Shown here: in pieces, positions 1 through 5,322 of the stretch
How positions within the stretch are numbered: the stretch's first letter is position 1
Layout: each line of letters starts with the position of its first letter
Origin: Candidatus Berkelbacteria bacterium CG_4_9_14_3_um_filter_39_23
Lineage (GTDB): Bacteria; Patescibacteriota; UBA1384; GWA2-35-9; CG2-30-39-44
Direction of reading: 5' to 3'
DNA length: 7,208 bases
Assembly (NCBI GenBank): GCA_002789815.1
Contig: PFTZ01000069.1
Location: 1 to 7,208, forward strand
The notes under the pieces: generated by a model
What the model was told of the DNA's origin: nothing
The model's input: only the letters and a program-made list of their open reading frames with translations
Databases searched by the model: none
Translations under genes and position numbers: made by a program

Positions 1-17
1 AAAGACGATAGTTTTTG

Positions 18-29
18 TATAATTATAAT
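18..29 (+). promoter_or_regulatory. Putative -10 region of the groESL promoter
   Basis: Two overlapping-phase TATAAT hexamers lie back to back (18-23 and 24-29), about 70 bases before the groES start. Either could be a sigma-70 type -10 box. The matching -35 box would fall at or before the window edge and no good TTGACA is visible, so the promoter is only half seen. Transcription from here would give a 5' leader of roughly 60 bases. Confidence 0.45.
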
Positions 30-34
30 CTTAG

Positions 35-56
35 GATGCAAAGATAACTTTACATC
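35..56 (+). promoter_or_regulatory. Imperfect 9-4-9 inverted repeat in the groESL leader
   Basis: GATGCAAAG and CTTTACATC pair over eight of nine positions around a four-base ATAA centre, directly downstream of the -10 hexamers. The place is where a heat-shock operator such as CIRCE (TTAGCACTC-N9-GAGTGCTAA) would be expected, but neither sequence nor spacing fits CIRCE. It may be an operator for another repressor, a leader hairpin, or chance in AT-rich DNA. Confidence 0.3.
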
Positions 57-83
57 GCGTCAAAATAAGGCGTTAAAAAAATA

Positions 84-90
84 AAAGGAG
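84..90 (+). promoter_or_regulatory. Shine-Dalgarno site of groES
   Basis: AAAGGAG sits six bases before the groES ATG. The same seven bases at the same distance precede groEL, which supports both start choices and suggests similar initiation strength for the two chaperonin subunits. Confidence 0.8.
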
Positions 91-96
91 ATCGCA

Positions 97-384
97 ATGT
101 TAGATATTAAACCGCTCGGCGACCGCGTGCTGATTGAGCAACTGGAAGCCGAAGAAAAAACCGCTTCAGGCATAATTTTACCTGACAGCGCCAAAGAAAA
201 ACCGCAACAAGCCAAAGTGCTTGAGGTTGGCGCGGGTAAGGTGGTAGACGGGAAACGAGTACCGCTTGAAATTAAAAAAGGGGACAAGGTTTTAATTTCC
301 AGTTATGGCGGAGATGAAATTAAAATTGACGGCAAAGAGTTAAAAATAATCAAGGAAGAGGATGTGCTTGCGATTATTAAGTAA
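97..384 (+). CDS. groES: Co-chaperonin GroES (Hsp10)
   Basis: Cytoplasmic 10-kDa co-chaperonin. In the family seven copies form the lid that closes the GroEL cage during ATP-driven folding. The 95-residue product has the normal length and pattern: an N-terminal IKPLGDRVLI strand, the mobile loop with KTASGIILPDSAKEKP (about residues 21-36, which docks on GroEL; many homologues have GG where this has SG), the AKVLEVGAG turn, the roof-loop region, and the C-terminal YGGDEIKIDGKELKIIKEED block ending in VLAII. The start is the ATG six bases after AAAGGAG. It is the first gene of a two-gene operon with groEL 114 bases downstream, and no terminator lies between them. Identification is secure. Confidence 0.97.
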   Translation: MLDIKPLGDRVLIEQLEAEEKTASGIILPDSAKEKPQQAKVLEVGAGKVVDGKRVPLEIKKGDKVLISSYGGDEIKIDGKELKIIKEEDVLAIIK

Positions 385-407
385 TCGTTAAATTTAAAAA
401 ATATAAA

Positions 408-477
408 CAACAATTCAAAATCAACAATTTTCAAATCAACATTTAATTTTGAGATTTGAGATTTGTATTTTGAGATT
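408..477 (+). repeat. AT-rich heptad/inverted repeat in the groES-groEL spacer
   Basis: The spacer holds two parts. At 408-444 a CAACAATT / CAAAAT / CAAAT motif recurs with a 14-15 base step. At 448-475 there are four 7-base units: TTTGAGA, TTTGAGA, TTTGTAT, TTTGAGA. The halves are partly complementary: TCAAAAT (415-421) with ATTTTGA (467-473) outside, and CAAATC (432-437) with GATTTG (453-458) inside. A weak AT stem-loop is therefore possible in the mRNA between the two genes. The heptads resemble the TTTGTGA array inside rpiB on the other side of the window. Confidence 0.6.
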
Positions 478-485
478 AAGCGACG

Positions 486-492
486 AAAGGAG
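486..492 (+). promoter_or_regulatory. Shine-Dalgarno site of groEL, decides its start
   Basis: AAAGGAG lies six bases before the ATG at 499. An in-frame TTG at 463 would extend the protein by 12 residues, but those residues are encoded partly by the intergenic heptad repeat and have no ribosome site, so 499 is preferred. Confidence 0.8.
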
Positions 493-498
493 CTTATA

Positions 499-2154
499 AT
501 GCCAAAACAAATAAAATTTTCCGAGGACGCGAGAAGGGCTTTGCAAAAAGGGGTGAATATTTTAGCTAATAGCGTTAAGGTGACGCTAGGTCCCAAGGGG
601 AGAAATGTAATTTTAGATAAAGATTTTGGTTCACCAATCATCACCAACGATGGTGTGACGATTGCGAAAGAAATTGAATTAAAGGAAAAGTTTGCCAATA
701 TGGGTGCGCAAATGGTGAAAGAAGTTGCCACCAAAACTAACGATGTGGCAGGGGACGGAACAACTACTGCCACTCTGCTGGCGCAACATATTATCAATGA
801 AGGGCTGAAAAATATCGCGGCTGGCGCCAATCCTATGGCAATCCGTCGCGGGATCGAGAAAGCTACCCAAGCGGTGATTAAAAGCTTGAAAAGTTTGAGC
901 CAAGAAGTATCTGGCAAAGCTGAAATCAGCCAAGTGGCTTCAATTTCCGCCAACGACAAAGAAATCGGAAATTTAATTGCTGAAGTAATGGATTTGGTTG
1001 GTCGCGATGGCGTTATCACAGTTGAAGAATCCAAAACACTTGGGCTGGAAAAAGAAGTGGTTGAAGGGCTGCAGTTTGATCAAGGTTATGTGAGCGCTTA
1101 TATGATGACCGACGCCACTCGTCAGCAAGCAGTGATTGAAAATCCATATATTTTAATCACAGACAAGAAAATTTCAGCTATCAGCGATATTTTACCGCTC
1201 CTGGAAGCAATGACGCAAACCGGTAAAAAGGACTTGGTGATTATTGCTGATGATATTGACGGCGAAGCGCTAGCCACATTAGTGCTAAATAAATTGCGTG
1301 GAATTTTAAATGTCGTAGCCACTAAAGCTCCGGGCTTTGGCGACAGACGGAAAGAATTGCTCGAGGACATTGCCATTGTCACTGGCGGGCAAGTTATTTC
1401 AGAGGATACTGGTATTGATTTTAAAAATGTGAATTTGGAAATGCTGGGCACTGCCAGAAAAGTGATGGCAGACAAAGATAATACTACCATTATTGAAGGC
1501 AAAGGCAAAGATAAAGACATTAAAGCGCGCGTTGCCCAAATCAAGATTCAGATGGAAAAAGTTGATAGCGATTTTGACAGGGAAAAATTAGAGGAACGAT
1601 TAGCAAAATTGTCGGGCGGAGTGGGCGTGATTAAAGTTGGCGCAGCCACAGAAGTTGAGCAAAAAGAAAAGCAACATCGGGTTGAGGATGCGGTGTCAGC
1701 CACGCGCGCGGCAGTAGAAGAAGGAATCGTGGCAGGTGGCGGAGTGGCGCTGATTGACTCACTTAAATCTTTGGCTGATTTAGTTTTGCCAGACGATGAG
1801 CAAATTGGCGTGGAAATTATGAAAAAAGCGCTTGAGCAACCAATTCGTCAAATAGCGGAAAACGCCGGGCAAAACGGCGGAGTGATTATTGAGGCAATCA
1901 GAAAAATGGAACCGGGAATTGGCTACAACGCAACCACTGGCGAGTTTGTTAATATGATTAAATCAGGCATTATCGATCCTTTCAAAGTGACGCGCGCAGC
2001 CCTTCAAAATGCTGCGTCAAGCGGGGCTATGCTACTCACCACCGAGGCAGCGATAGCGGAATTACCCAAAGATGACAAGGATATGATGCCAGAGATGGGC
2101 GCAATGCCAGGTATGGACGGAATGGGCGGTATGGGTATGGACGGGATGATGTAA
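499..2154 (+). CDS. groEL: Chaperonin GroEL (Hsp60)
   Basis: ATP-dependent folding chamber subunit; in the family fourteen copies form two rings in the cytoplasm, capped by GroES. The 551-residue product is full length. Visible marks are the equatorial VTLGPKGRNVILDK nucleotide loop (about 28-41), GDGTTTAT with the ATP-site Asp86, the apical domain in the middle third with TKAPGFGDRRKELLEDIA, KVGAATEVE, and RVEDAVSATRAAVEEG with Asp397, the position of the hydrolytic Asp398 of E. coli GroEL, followed by VAGGGVAL. The last 23 residues are a Met/Gly-rich tail with ten Met, the flexible tail that projects into the cavity. The start ATG follows AAAGGAG by six bases. No frameshift or missing key residue is seen. 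Confidence 0.97.
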   Translation: MPKQIKFSEDARRALQKGVNILANSVKVTLGPKGRNVILDKDFGSPIITNDGVTIAKEIELKEKFANMGAQMVKEVATKTNDVAGDGTTTATLLAQHIINEGLKNIAAGANPMAIRRGIEKATQAVIKSLKSLSQEVSGKAEISQVASISANDKEIGNLIAEVMDLVGRDGVITVEESKTLGLEKEVVEGLQFDQGYVSAYMMTDATRQQAVIENPYILITDKKISAISDILPLLEAMTQTGKKDLVIIADDIDGEALATLVLNKLRGILNVVATKAPGFGDRRKELLEDIAIVTGGQVISEDTGIDFKNVNLEMLGTARKVMADKDNTTIIEGKGKDKDIKARVAQIKIQMEKVDSDFDREKLEERLAKLSGGVGVIKVGAATEVEQKEKQHRVEDAVSATRAAVEEGIVAGGGVALIDSLKSLADLVLPDDEQIGVEIMKKALEQPIRQIAENAGQNGGVIIEAIRKMEPGIGYNATTGEFVNMIKSGIIDPFKVTRAALQNAASSGAMLLTTEAAIAELPKDDKDMMPEMGAMPGMDGMGGMGMDGMM

Positions 2155-2158
2155 ATTC

Positions 2159-2179
2159 CAGATATCAGATTTCAGACAT
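2159..2179 (+). repeat. Three degenerate heptads after groEL
   Basis: Starting four bases after the groEL stop codon are three 7-base units, CAGATAT, CAGATTT and CAGACAT. They share the 7-base period and AT-rich make-up of the arrays in the groES-groEL spacer and in rpiB, though the unit differs. With only three imperfect copies, chance cannot be excluded. Confidence 0.45.
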
Positions 2180-2188
2180 CGGAAGCAA

Positions 2189-2375
2189 CACGACTTACGC
2201 AATTTTCGGTTTGCCAATCGTTTCAAACTACCGATAGTTGTTTTCTCCAGCGACTCACACTATCTACACGCTCGGCGCTTTGCTCGCCTTTGGCGAAACC
2301 AAGCCAAAGCGCCTGGCTGAGTTAGTTTGAAACAATTAGCTTCACCTCAAATTGCTGTAATTTGCGTAAGTCGTG
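2189..2375. repeat. Nested inverted-repeat (MITE-like) element
   Basis: A 187-base stretch is bounded by a perfect 14-base inverted repeat, CACGACTTACGCAA (2189-2202) with its complement at 2362-2375. Inside it, 2213-2230 pairs with 2323-2340 over 16 of 18 positions, including an unbroken 11-base arm GTTTCAAACTA / TAGTTTGAAAC. Further in, GGCGCTTTG (2274-2282) pairs with CAAAGCGCC (2305-2313), and at the tip TCGCC-TTT-GGCGA (2284-2296) forms a hairpin. It contains no credible coding frame. Terminal inverted repeats plus an empty interior suggest a non-autonomous transposon relic. A structured RNA or a genome-wide palindromic repeat is also possible. No clear target-site duplication is visible; at best two A residues flank each end. 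Confidence 0.6.
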
Positions 2376-2384
2376 AAATAAGAT

Positions 2385-2417
2385 AAAAAAGCTCCAATTA
2401 TGTATTGGGGCTTTTTT
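2385..2417. terminator. Bidirectional intrinsic terminator between convergent operons
   Basis: AAAAAAGCTCCAAT (2385-2398) and ATTGGGGCTTTTTT (2404-2417) form a 14-base stem with a single T-G wobble around the five-base loop TATGT. Read from the left it is a hairpin followed by six T, ending groESL. Read from the right it is equally a hairpin followed by T on the other strand, ending the rpiB-to-membrane-protein operon. It lies 230 bases after the groEL stop and 78 bases past the stop of the last minus-strand gene. Confidence 0.85.
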
Positions 2418-2495
2418 GTTGGATAAATTGAAATATGGGTGTGGTTCGTTTTCTGTATTATTTGTGGATATCTGCGCAATTTGTGTATTTGCGAA
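2418..2495. other. Short 3' spacer of the minus-strand operon
   Basis: This stretch lies between the terminator and the stop of the small membrane protein gene. It contains only a weak pairing of CGCAA with TTGCG around 2475-2492 and loosely repeated CACAAAT motifs on the minus strand. No coding frame or clear regulatory site is seen. Together with the heptads, the inverted-repeat element and the terminator it accounts for the whole 341-base gene-free region after groEL. Confidence 0.4.
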
Positions 2496-2753
2496 TTATT
2501 TTTGTAAATTTTGGAGCGTTTCGTTGTTGCTTTGAAGCAGATTGATAATCCCTTCAAATTGACCGCTGTTAAAAACTGGTATGATTTGCAATTTTTGCAG
2601 GGCATAAATCATCGCCCACACCACCACTGTGCTCCCGATTGTTACGCCTAGCCCCATCGCCATACCATAAAAAAGCCCATACCAACAAGATTTCCGGTGG
2701 GCGAGTTTTTCATTTGATTGAATTAATTGCTGATGTAGTTTTGATTCGATCAT
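2496..2753 (-). CDS. Small single-pass membrane protein, DUF5665-like
   Basis: An 85-residue protein of unknown function. Residues 1-25 are polar and probably helical (MIESKLHQQLIQSNEKL). Residues about 28-52 form one hydrophobic segment rich in Gly, Ala and Val (GMAMGLGVTIGSTVVVWAMI), followed by LQIIPVF and a polar, Asn/Gln-rich tail. This layout, with the Gly-rich GxxxGxTIG membrane helix and the IPV turn, resembles the DUF5665 family of small bacterial membrane proteins; I judge this from the pattern only. There is no signal-peptide cleavage site. Its ATG overlaps the TGA of the transketolase C gene as ATGA, which suggests translational coupling; no separate ribosome site is clear. It is the last gene of the operon, just before the terminator. 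Its link to sugar metabolism, if any, is unknown. Confidence 0.75.
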   Translation of the reverse strand: MIESKLHQQLIQSNEKLAHRKSCWYGLFYGMAMGLGVTIGSTVVVWAMIYALQKLQIIPVFNSGQFEGIINLLQSNNETLQNLQK

Positions 2754-3739
2754 TTTTTCATTAAAATTACTTCCTTAACCGCTGTTATTATATTGTCTGA
2801 TTTTAGCCCGTATTTTTTCATTAGGTTATCTGGTCCGCCGGTTTCGCCAAAAGTGTCCTTGATTCCCACGCGATGGATTGGAACGGGATAATTTTCTGAC
2901 AAACATTCAGCCACTGCTCCGCCCAGTCCGCCGATGATTTGCGCTTCTTCGGCGGTAACTACCGCCCCAGTTTTTTTAGCTGATTTGACGATGGTATCGC
3001 AGTCAAGCGGCTTGATGGTGGGCGAGTTAATCACTTCAACTTTTATTTTGGGATAAAGCGCTTGGGCCGCTTTAATCGCTTCAAACACCAGCGGACCGCA
3101 GGCTACTACGGTTACATCCTCCCCTTCAACAAAAATTTTGGCTTTGCCGATGGCAAATGGAGTTTGCGAAGTGGTGATTTTAGGCACAACTTCTCGTCCG
3201 AATCGCAGGTAAATTGGACCAATAAATTTGGCTGATGCCAAAGTTGCTTTTTTGTTTTCATCATAATCAGCCGGCGCCAAAATCGTGATACTAGGAAGCG
3301 CGCGGATGCTGGCAATGTCCTCCAGTCCTTGGTGCGTGGCGCCGTCTTTGCCAACCGAAATACCAGCGTGCGCGCCGATAATTTTAACATTTGTTTTTGA
3401 GTAGCAAACACTCACGCGAATTTGGTCCCAGCTTCGACCGGGGTTAAACACTGCGTAGCTGGAGGCAAATGGGATTTTTCCTTCCAGCGCCAAGCCAGCT
3501 GCTATGCCAATCATATTTTGTTCGGCAATGCCGACTTCAATAAATCTTTCGGGAAATTCTTTGGCAAATAAATCCATTTTTGTCGAGCCAGTTAAATCGC
3601 AACACAAACCCACCACTGCCTCGTTTTTTTTACCAGCCTCAAGTAGCCCTTCACCAAAACCAAGTCGGTGAAGCTCCATTTCAGGTTTTTCTAAAACCTT
3701 TTGGTTTAAAAACATTTTTGGGTTAAGTTTAAAACTCAT
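2750..3739 (-). CDS. Transketolase, C-terminal (pyrimidine-binding) subunit
   Basis: Second half of a split transketolase, which moves a two-carbon ketol unit between sugar phosphates using thiamine diphosphate. The 329 residues cover the Pyr domain and the C-terminal domain. Visible are CDLTGSTK (47-54), ERFIEVGIAEQNMIGIAAGLA with Glu73 as the conserved Glu that activates the thiamine ring, HAGISVGKDGATHQGLEDIA (124-143) in the substrate region, and DTFGETGGPDNL (285-296) near the end. It works only with the N-terminal subunit, encoded 50 bases upstream. The ATG at 3739 has no good ribosome site; Met9 or Met21 could also start, but all conserved parts lie after them. Pyruvate dehydrogenase E1 beta and DXS share the fold, but the pairing with the N subunit and the motif set favour transketolase. 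Confidence 0.92.
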   Translation of the reverse strand: MSFKLNPKMFLNQKVLEKPEMELHRLGFGEGLLEAGKKNEAVVGLCCDLTGSTKMDLFAKEFPERFIEVGIAEQNMIGIAAGLALEGKIPFASSYAVFNPGRSWDQIRVSVCYSKTNVKIIGAHAGISVGKDGATHQGLEDIASIRALPSITILAPADYDENKKATLASAKFIGPIYLRFGREVVPKITTSQTPFAIGKAKIFVEGEDVTVVACGPLVFEAIKAAQALYPKIKVEVINSPTIKPLDCDTIVKSAKKTGAVVTAEEAQIIGGLGGAVAECLSENYPVPIHRVGIKDTFGETGGPDNLMKKYGLKSDNIITAVKEVILMKK

Positions 3740-3789
3740 AATTTTAGGTTGGTTTTTTTATGATTGGCGAGCAAAATTGTTTAAAAATA

Positions 3790-4626
3790 TTATAAACTTT
3801 TCTTTATCTTTTCCAGCTCTGGTAAAAATTTCTTTAATTCATCGTGAGTGGGCGGTCTGCCGTGCCAAGTATAATCGTTTTCGATTTCTTTAACATCCTT
3901 GCCGGGAATGGTGTGCAAAATTATCATAGTGGGTCGGTGGACAGCTTTGGCTTCGTCAGTGGCTTCAGTGATTTGCTGGAAATTGTGACCGTCCACTTCA
4001 ATCACATGCCAATTAAACGCGCGGTATTTGTCGGCGAGTGGCTCAAGGGGCAAAACATCCTCGGTATTGCCGTCAATTTGGATAAAATTGCGGTCAATAT
4101 AAGCAGTTAGATTATCTAAATTTTTTCCGCCAGCCCACATCAGCGCCTCCCAAACTTGACCCTCCTGCGATTCTCCGTCAGTAGTGAGACAATAAACGCG
4201 ATGGTTTTTTTTATCTATTTTAGCCGCCAGCGCCATACCAACCGCTTGGGAAATCCCTTGCCCCAAGGGTCCTGAGGTAGTTTCAATTCCGGGCAGAGCT
4301 AAATTATGCGGGTGTCCTTGGAAACGAGTCTCAAATTGTCTGAGGGTTTTGATAAATTCTTGGACTGGAAAATAACCGCTATGCGCCATCGCTACATACA
4401 TAGCCGGGCAATAATGCCCAGCAGACAAGATAAAACGATCGCGATCAGGTAGGAGCGGATTTTTCGGGTCGTGATGTAAAATTTTAAAATACATTGCCAC
4501 AAAAAATTCGATAATGCCTAGCGGTCCAGCGCTATGCCCTGACTGGGCATTAGCCAGCGCTTTAAGCATATCGATTCGGCAATCTACTGCGATCTTTTTC
4601 AGTTTTAATGTATCTAAGTCCGACAA
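3790..4626 (-). CDS. Transketolase, N-terminal (ThDP pyrophosphate-binding) subunit
   Basis: First half of the split transketolase, 278 residues. Conserved parts (counting from the chosen start) are GHSAGPLG near residue 30 with the conserved His, LSAGH near 68-72, GHP near 104-106, TTSGPLGQG near 116-124, and the thiamine-diphosphate motif TDGESQEGQVWEA with Asn170 closing it in DRNFIQIDG. The motif usually begins GDG; here the first Gly is Thr. The start is the TTG at 4626, five bases after AGGAGG. A further in-frame TTG at 4656 would add ten residues but has no ribosome site and would translate through the Shine-Dalgarno. It pairs with the C subunit just downstream. It lies 60 bases downstream of rpe from this start, with no terminator between them. 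Confidence 0.9.
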   Translation of the reverse strand: MSDLDTLKLKKIAVDCRIDMLKALANAQSGHSAGPLGIIEFFVAMYFKILHHDPKNPLLPDRDRFILSAGHYCPAMYVAMAHSGYFPVQEFIKTLRQFETRFQGHPHNLALPGIETTSGPLGQGISQAVGMALAAKIDKKNHRVYCLTTDGESQEGQVWEALMWAGGKNLDNLTAYIDRNFIQIDGNTEDVLPLEPLADKYRAFNWHVIEVDGHNFQQITEATDEAKAVHRPTMIILHTIPGKDVKEIENDYTWHGRPPTHDELKKFLPELEKIKKSL

Positions 4627-4630
4627 AACA

Positions 4631-4640
4631 CCCTCCTTTT
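4631..4640 (-). promoter_or_regulatory. Strong Shine-Dalgarno site setting a TTG start
   Basis: Read on the minus strand this is AAAAGGAGGG, the strongest ribosome site in the window. It is followed after five bases (GTGTT) by TTG at 4626. A near-ideal site probably compensates for the weak TTG initiation codon. Confidence 0.7.
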
Positions 4641-4686
4641 GGTCAAGAAATTCCAATTTTTACGAAACAATCCACTAGCTGGCAGA

Positions 4687-5322
4687 CTAAGTAAATTTCG
4701 TAATAAGTCTATTATTCAACTTTTCAAAATTTTCTTTGGGATCGCCAGCGCCAAAAATCGCTGAACCGGCGATAACGATATCTGCACCGGTTTTAACGAT
4801 CTCGCCAATAGTTTCCTGATTGACCCCTCCATCAACTTCTATTTCTATTGTATCAGATAATTGACGCAACTGCCTAATTTTGTCAATCGTTTCTGGAATA
4901 AACTTTTGCCCCATTTGCCCGGGCATCACCCCCATAATAAGGACCGTTTCTATGTTTTTAAAGTATGGTTTTAATATCTCAACCGGCTCGTCAGGATTCA
5001 ACGCAATAGATATTCGCGAATGATTAGCCAGGTATTTTTTCGCGTTAATTAGCGCTTTATAGTGGAGGATTATTTTTTTAAATCCGAGTTTTTGATAAAA
5101 CTTAATTTGGCTTTCAGGATTTTCAATCATTATATGCGCTTCTAAAAAATTCGTTTTTGAGTATTTTTTAACGCACGGTTGACAAAGAACACCTAAAAAT
5201 GGCGCGAATTTTCCGTCTACAATATCGATTTGAATTCGTTTTGAAAACTGGCTAGCTAAAATAAGCCATTTTTTAAACTCTTTCTTGTTGTCACTTAGGA
5301 TTGCAGGTACGATTTCAGCCAT
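4687..5322 (-). CDS. rpe: Ribulose-phosphate 3-epimerase
   Basis: Interconverts ribulose 5-phosphate and xylulose 5-phosphate in the cytoplasm, feeding transketolase. The 211 residues follow the whole TIM-barrel pattern: VPAILS (5-10), IDIVDGKFAP with Asp33 (31-41 region), EAHIMIENP with metal-ligand His63, ALNPDEPVEIL, MPGQMGQKFIPETIDKIR, IEVDGGVN with Asp164, and the phosphate-binding AGSAIF (185-190). Two departures stand out. The first metal-ligand His of the HxDxxD motif is Gln31, and the usual SVNPGFGGQ loop reads GVMPGQMGQ. The fold and both catalytic Asp are kept, so activity is likely but metal use may differ. The ATG overlaps the CCA gene by 28 bases and has GAGG seven bases upstream. 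Confidence 0.9.
   Translation of the reverse strand: MAEIVPAILSDNKKEFKKWLILASQFSKRIQIDIVDGKFAPFLGVLCQPCVKKYSKTNFLEAHIMIENPESQIKFYQKLGFKKIILHYKALINAKKYLANHSRISIALNPDEPVEILKPYFKNIETVLIMGVMPGQMGQKFIPETIDKIRQLRQLSDTIEIEVDGGVNQETIGEIVKTGADIVIAGSAIFGAGDPKENFEKLNNRLITKFT

Noticed and set aside
408..477. CRISPR-like array in the groES-groEL spacer
   Set aside because: The units are seven bases with no unique spacers between them, so it is a short tandem repeat and not CRISPR.
463..498. N-terminal extension of groEL from a TTG at 463
   Set aside because: It has no ribosome site, is encoded partly by the intergenic heptad repeat, and is absent from the normal GroEL N-terminus. The ATG at 499 has AAAGGAG six bases upstream.
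303..1034. 243-residue minus-strand reading frame opposite groES/groEL
   Set aside because: It is a shadow of the groEL coding frame: Ser/Ile/Leu-rich without motifs, and crosses the groES-groEL spacer.
1122..1544. 140-residue minus-strand reading frame opposite groEL
   Set aside because: It lies wholly inside a well-conserved groEL and shows no recognisable domain.
2415..2500. Possible second hairpin with CGCAA / TTGCG arms after the shared terminator
   Set aside because: Only five pairs and no following T run; too weak to call a terminator or repeat on its own.
2342..2605. 87-residue minus-strand reading frame
   Set aside because: It runs through the terminator and the inverted-repeat arm, overlaps the better-supported membrane protein gene, and has no family-like composition.
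3112..3411. 99-residue minus-strand frame inside the transketolase C gene
   Set aside because: It is an alternative frame of the same strand within a conserved enzyme, with no motifs and no ribosome site that stands out.
3740..3789. Possible promoter or attenuator between the two transketolase genes
   Set aside because: Only a weak AATTTT / AAAATT pairing and AT-rich sequence are seen, with no paired -35/-10 boxes.
4627..4656. N-terminal extension of the transketolase N subunit from a TTG at 4656
   Set aside because: It would translate through the strong AAAAGGAGGG site, which instead points to the TTG at 4626. No ribosome site precedes 4656.
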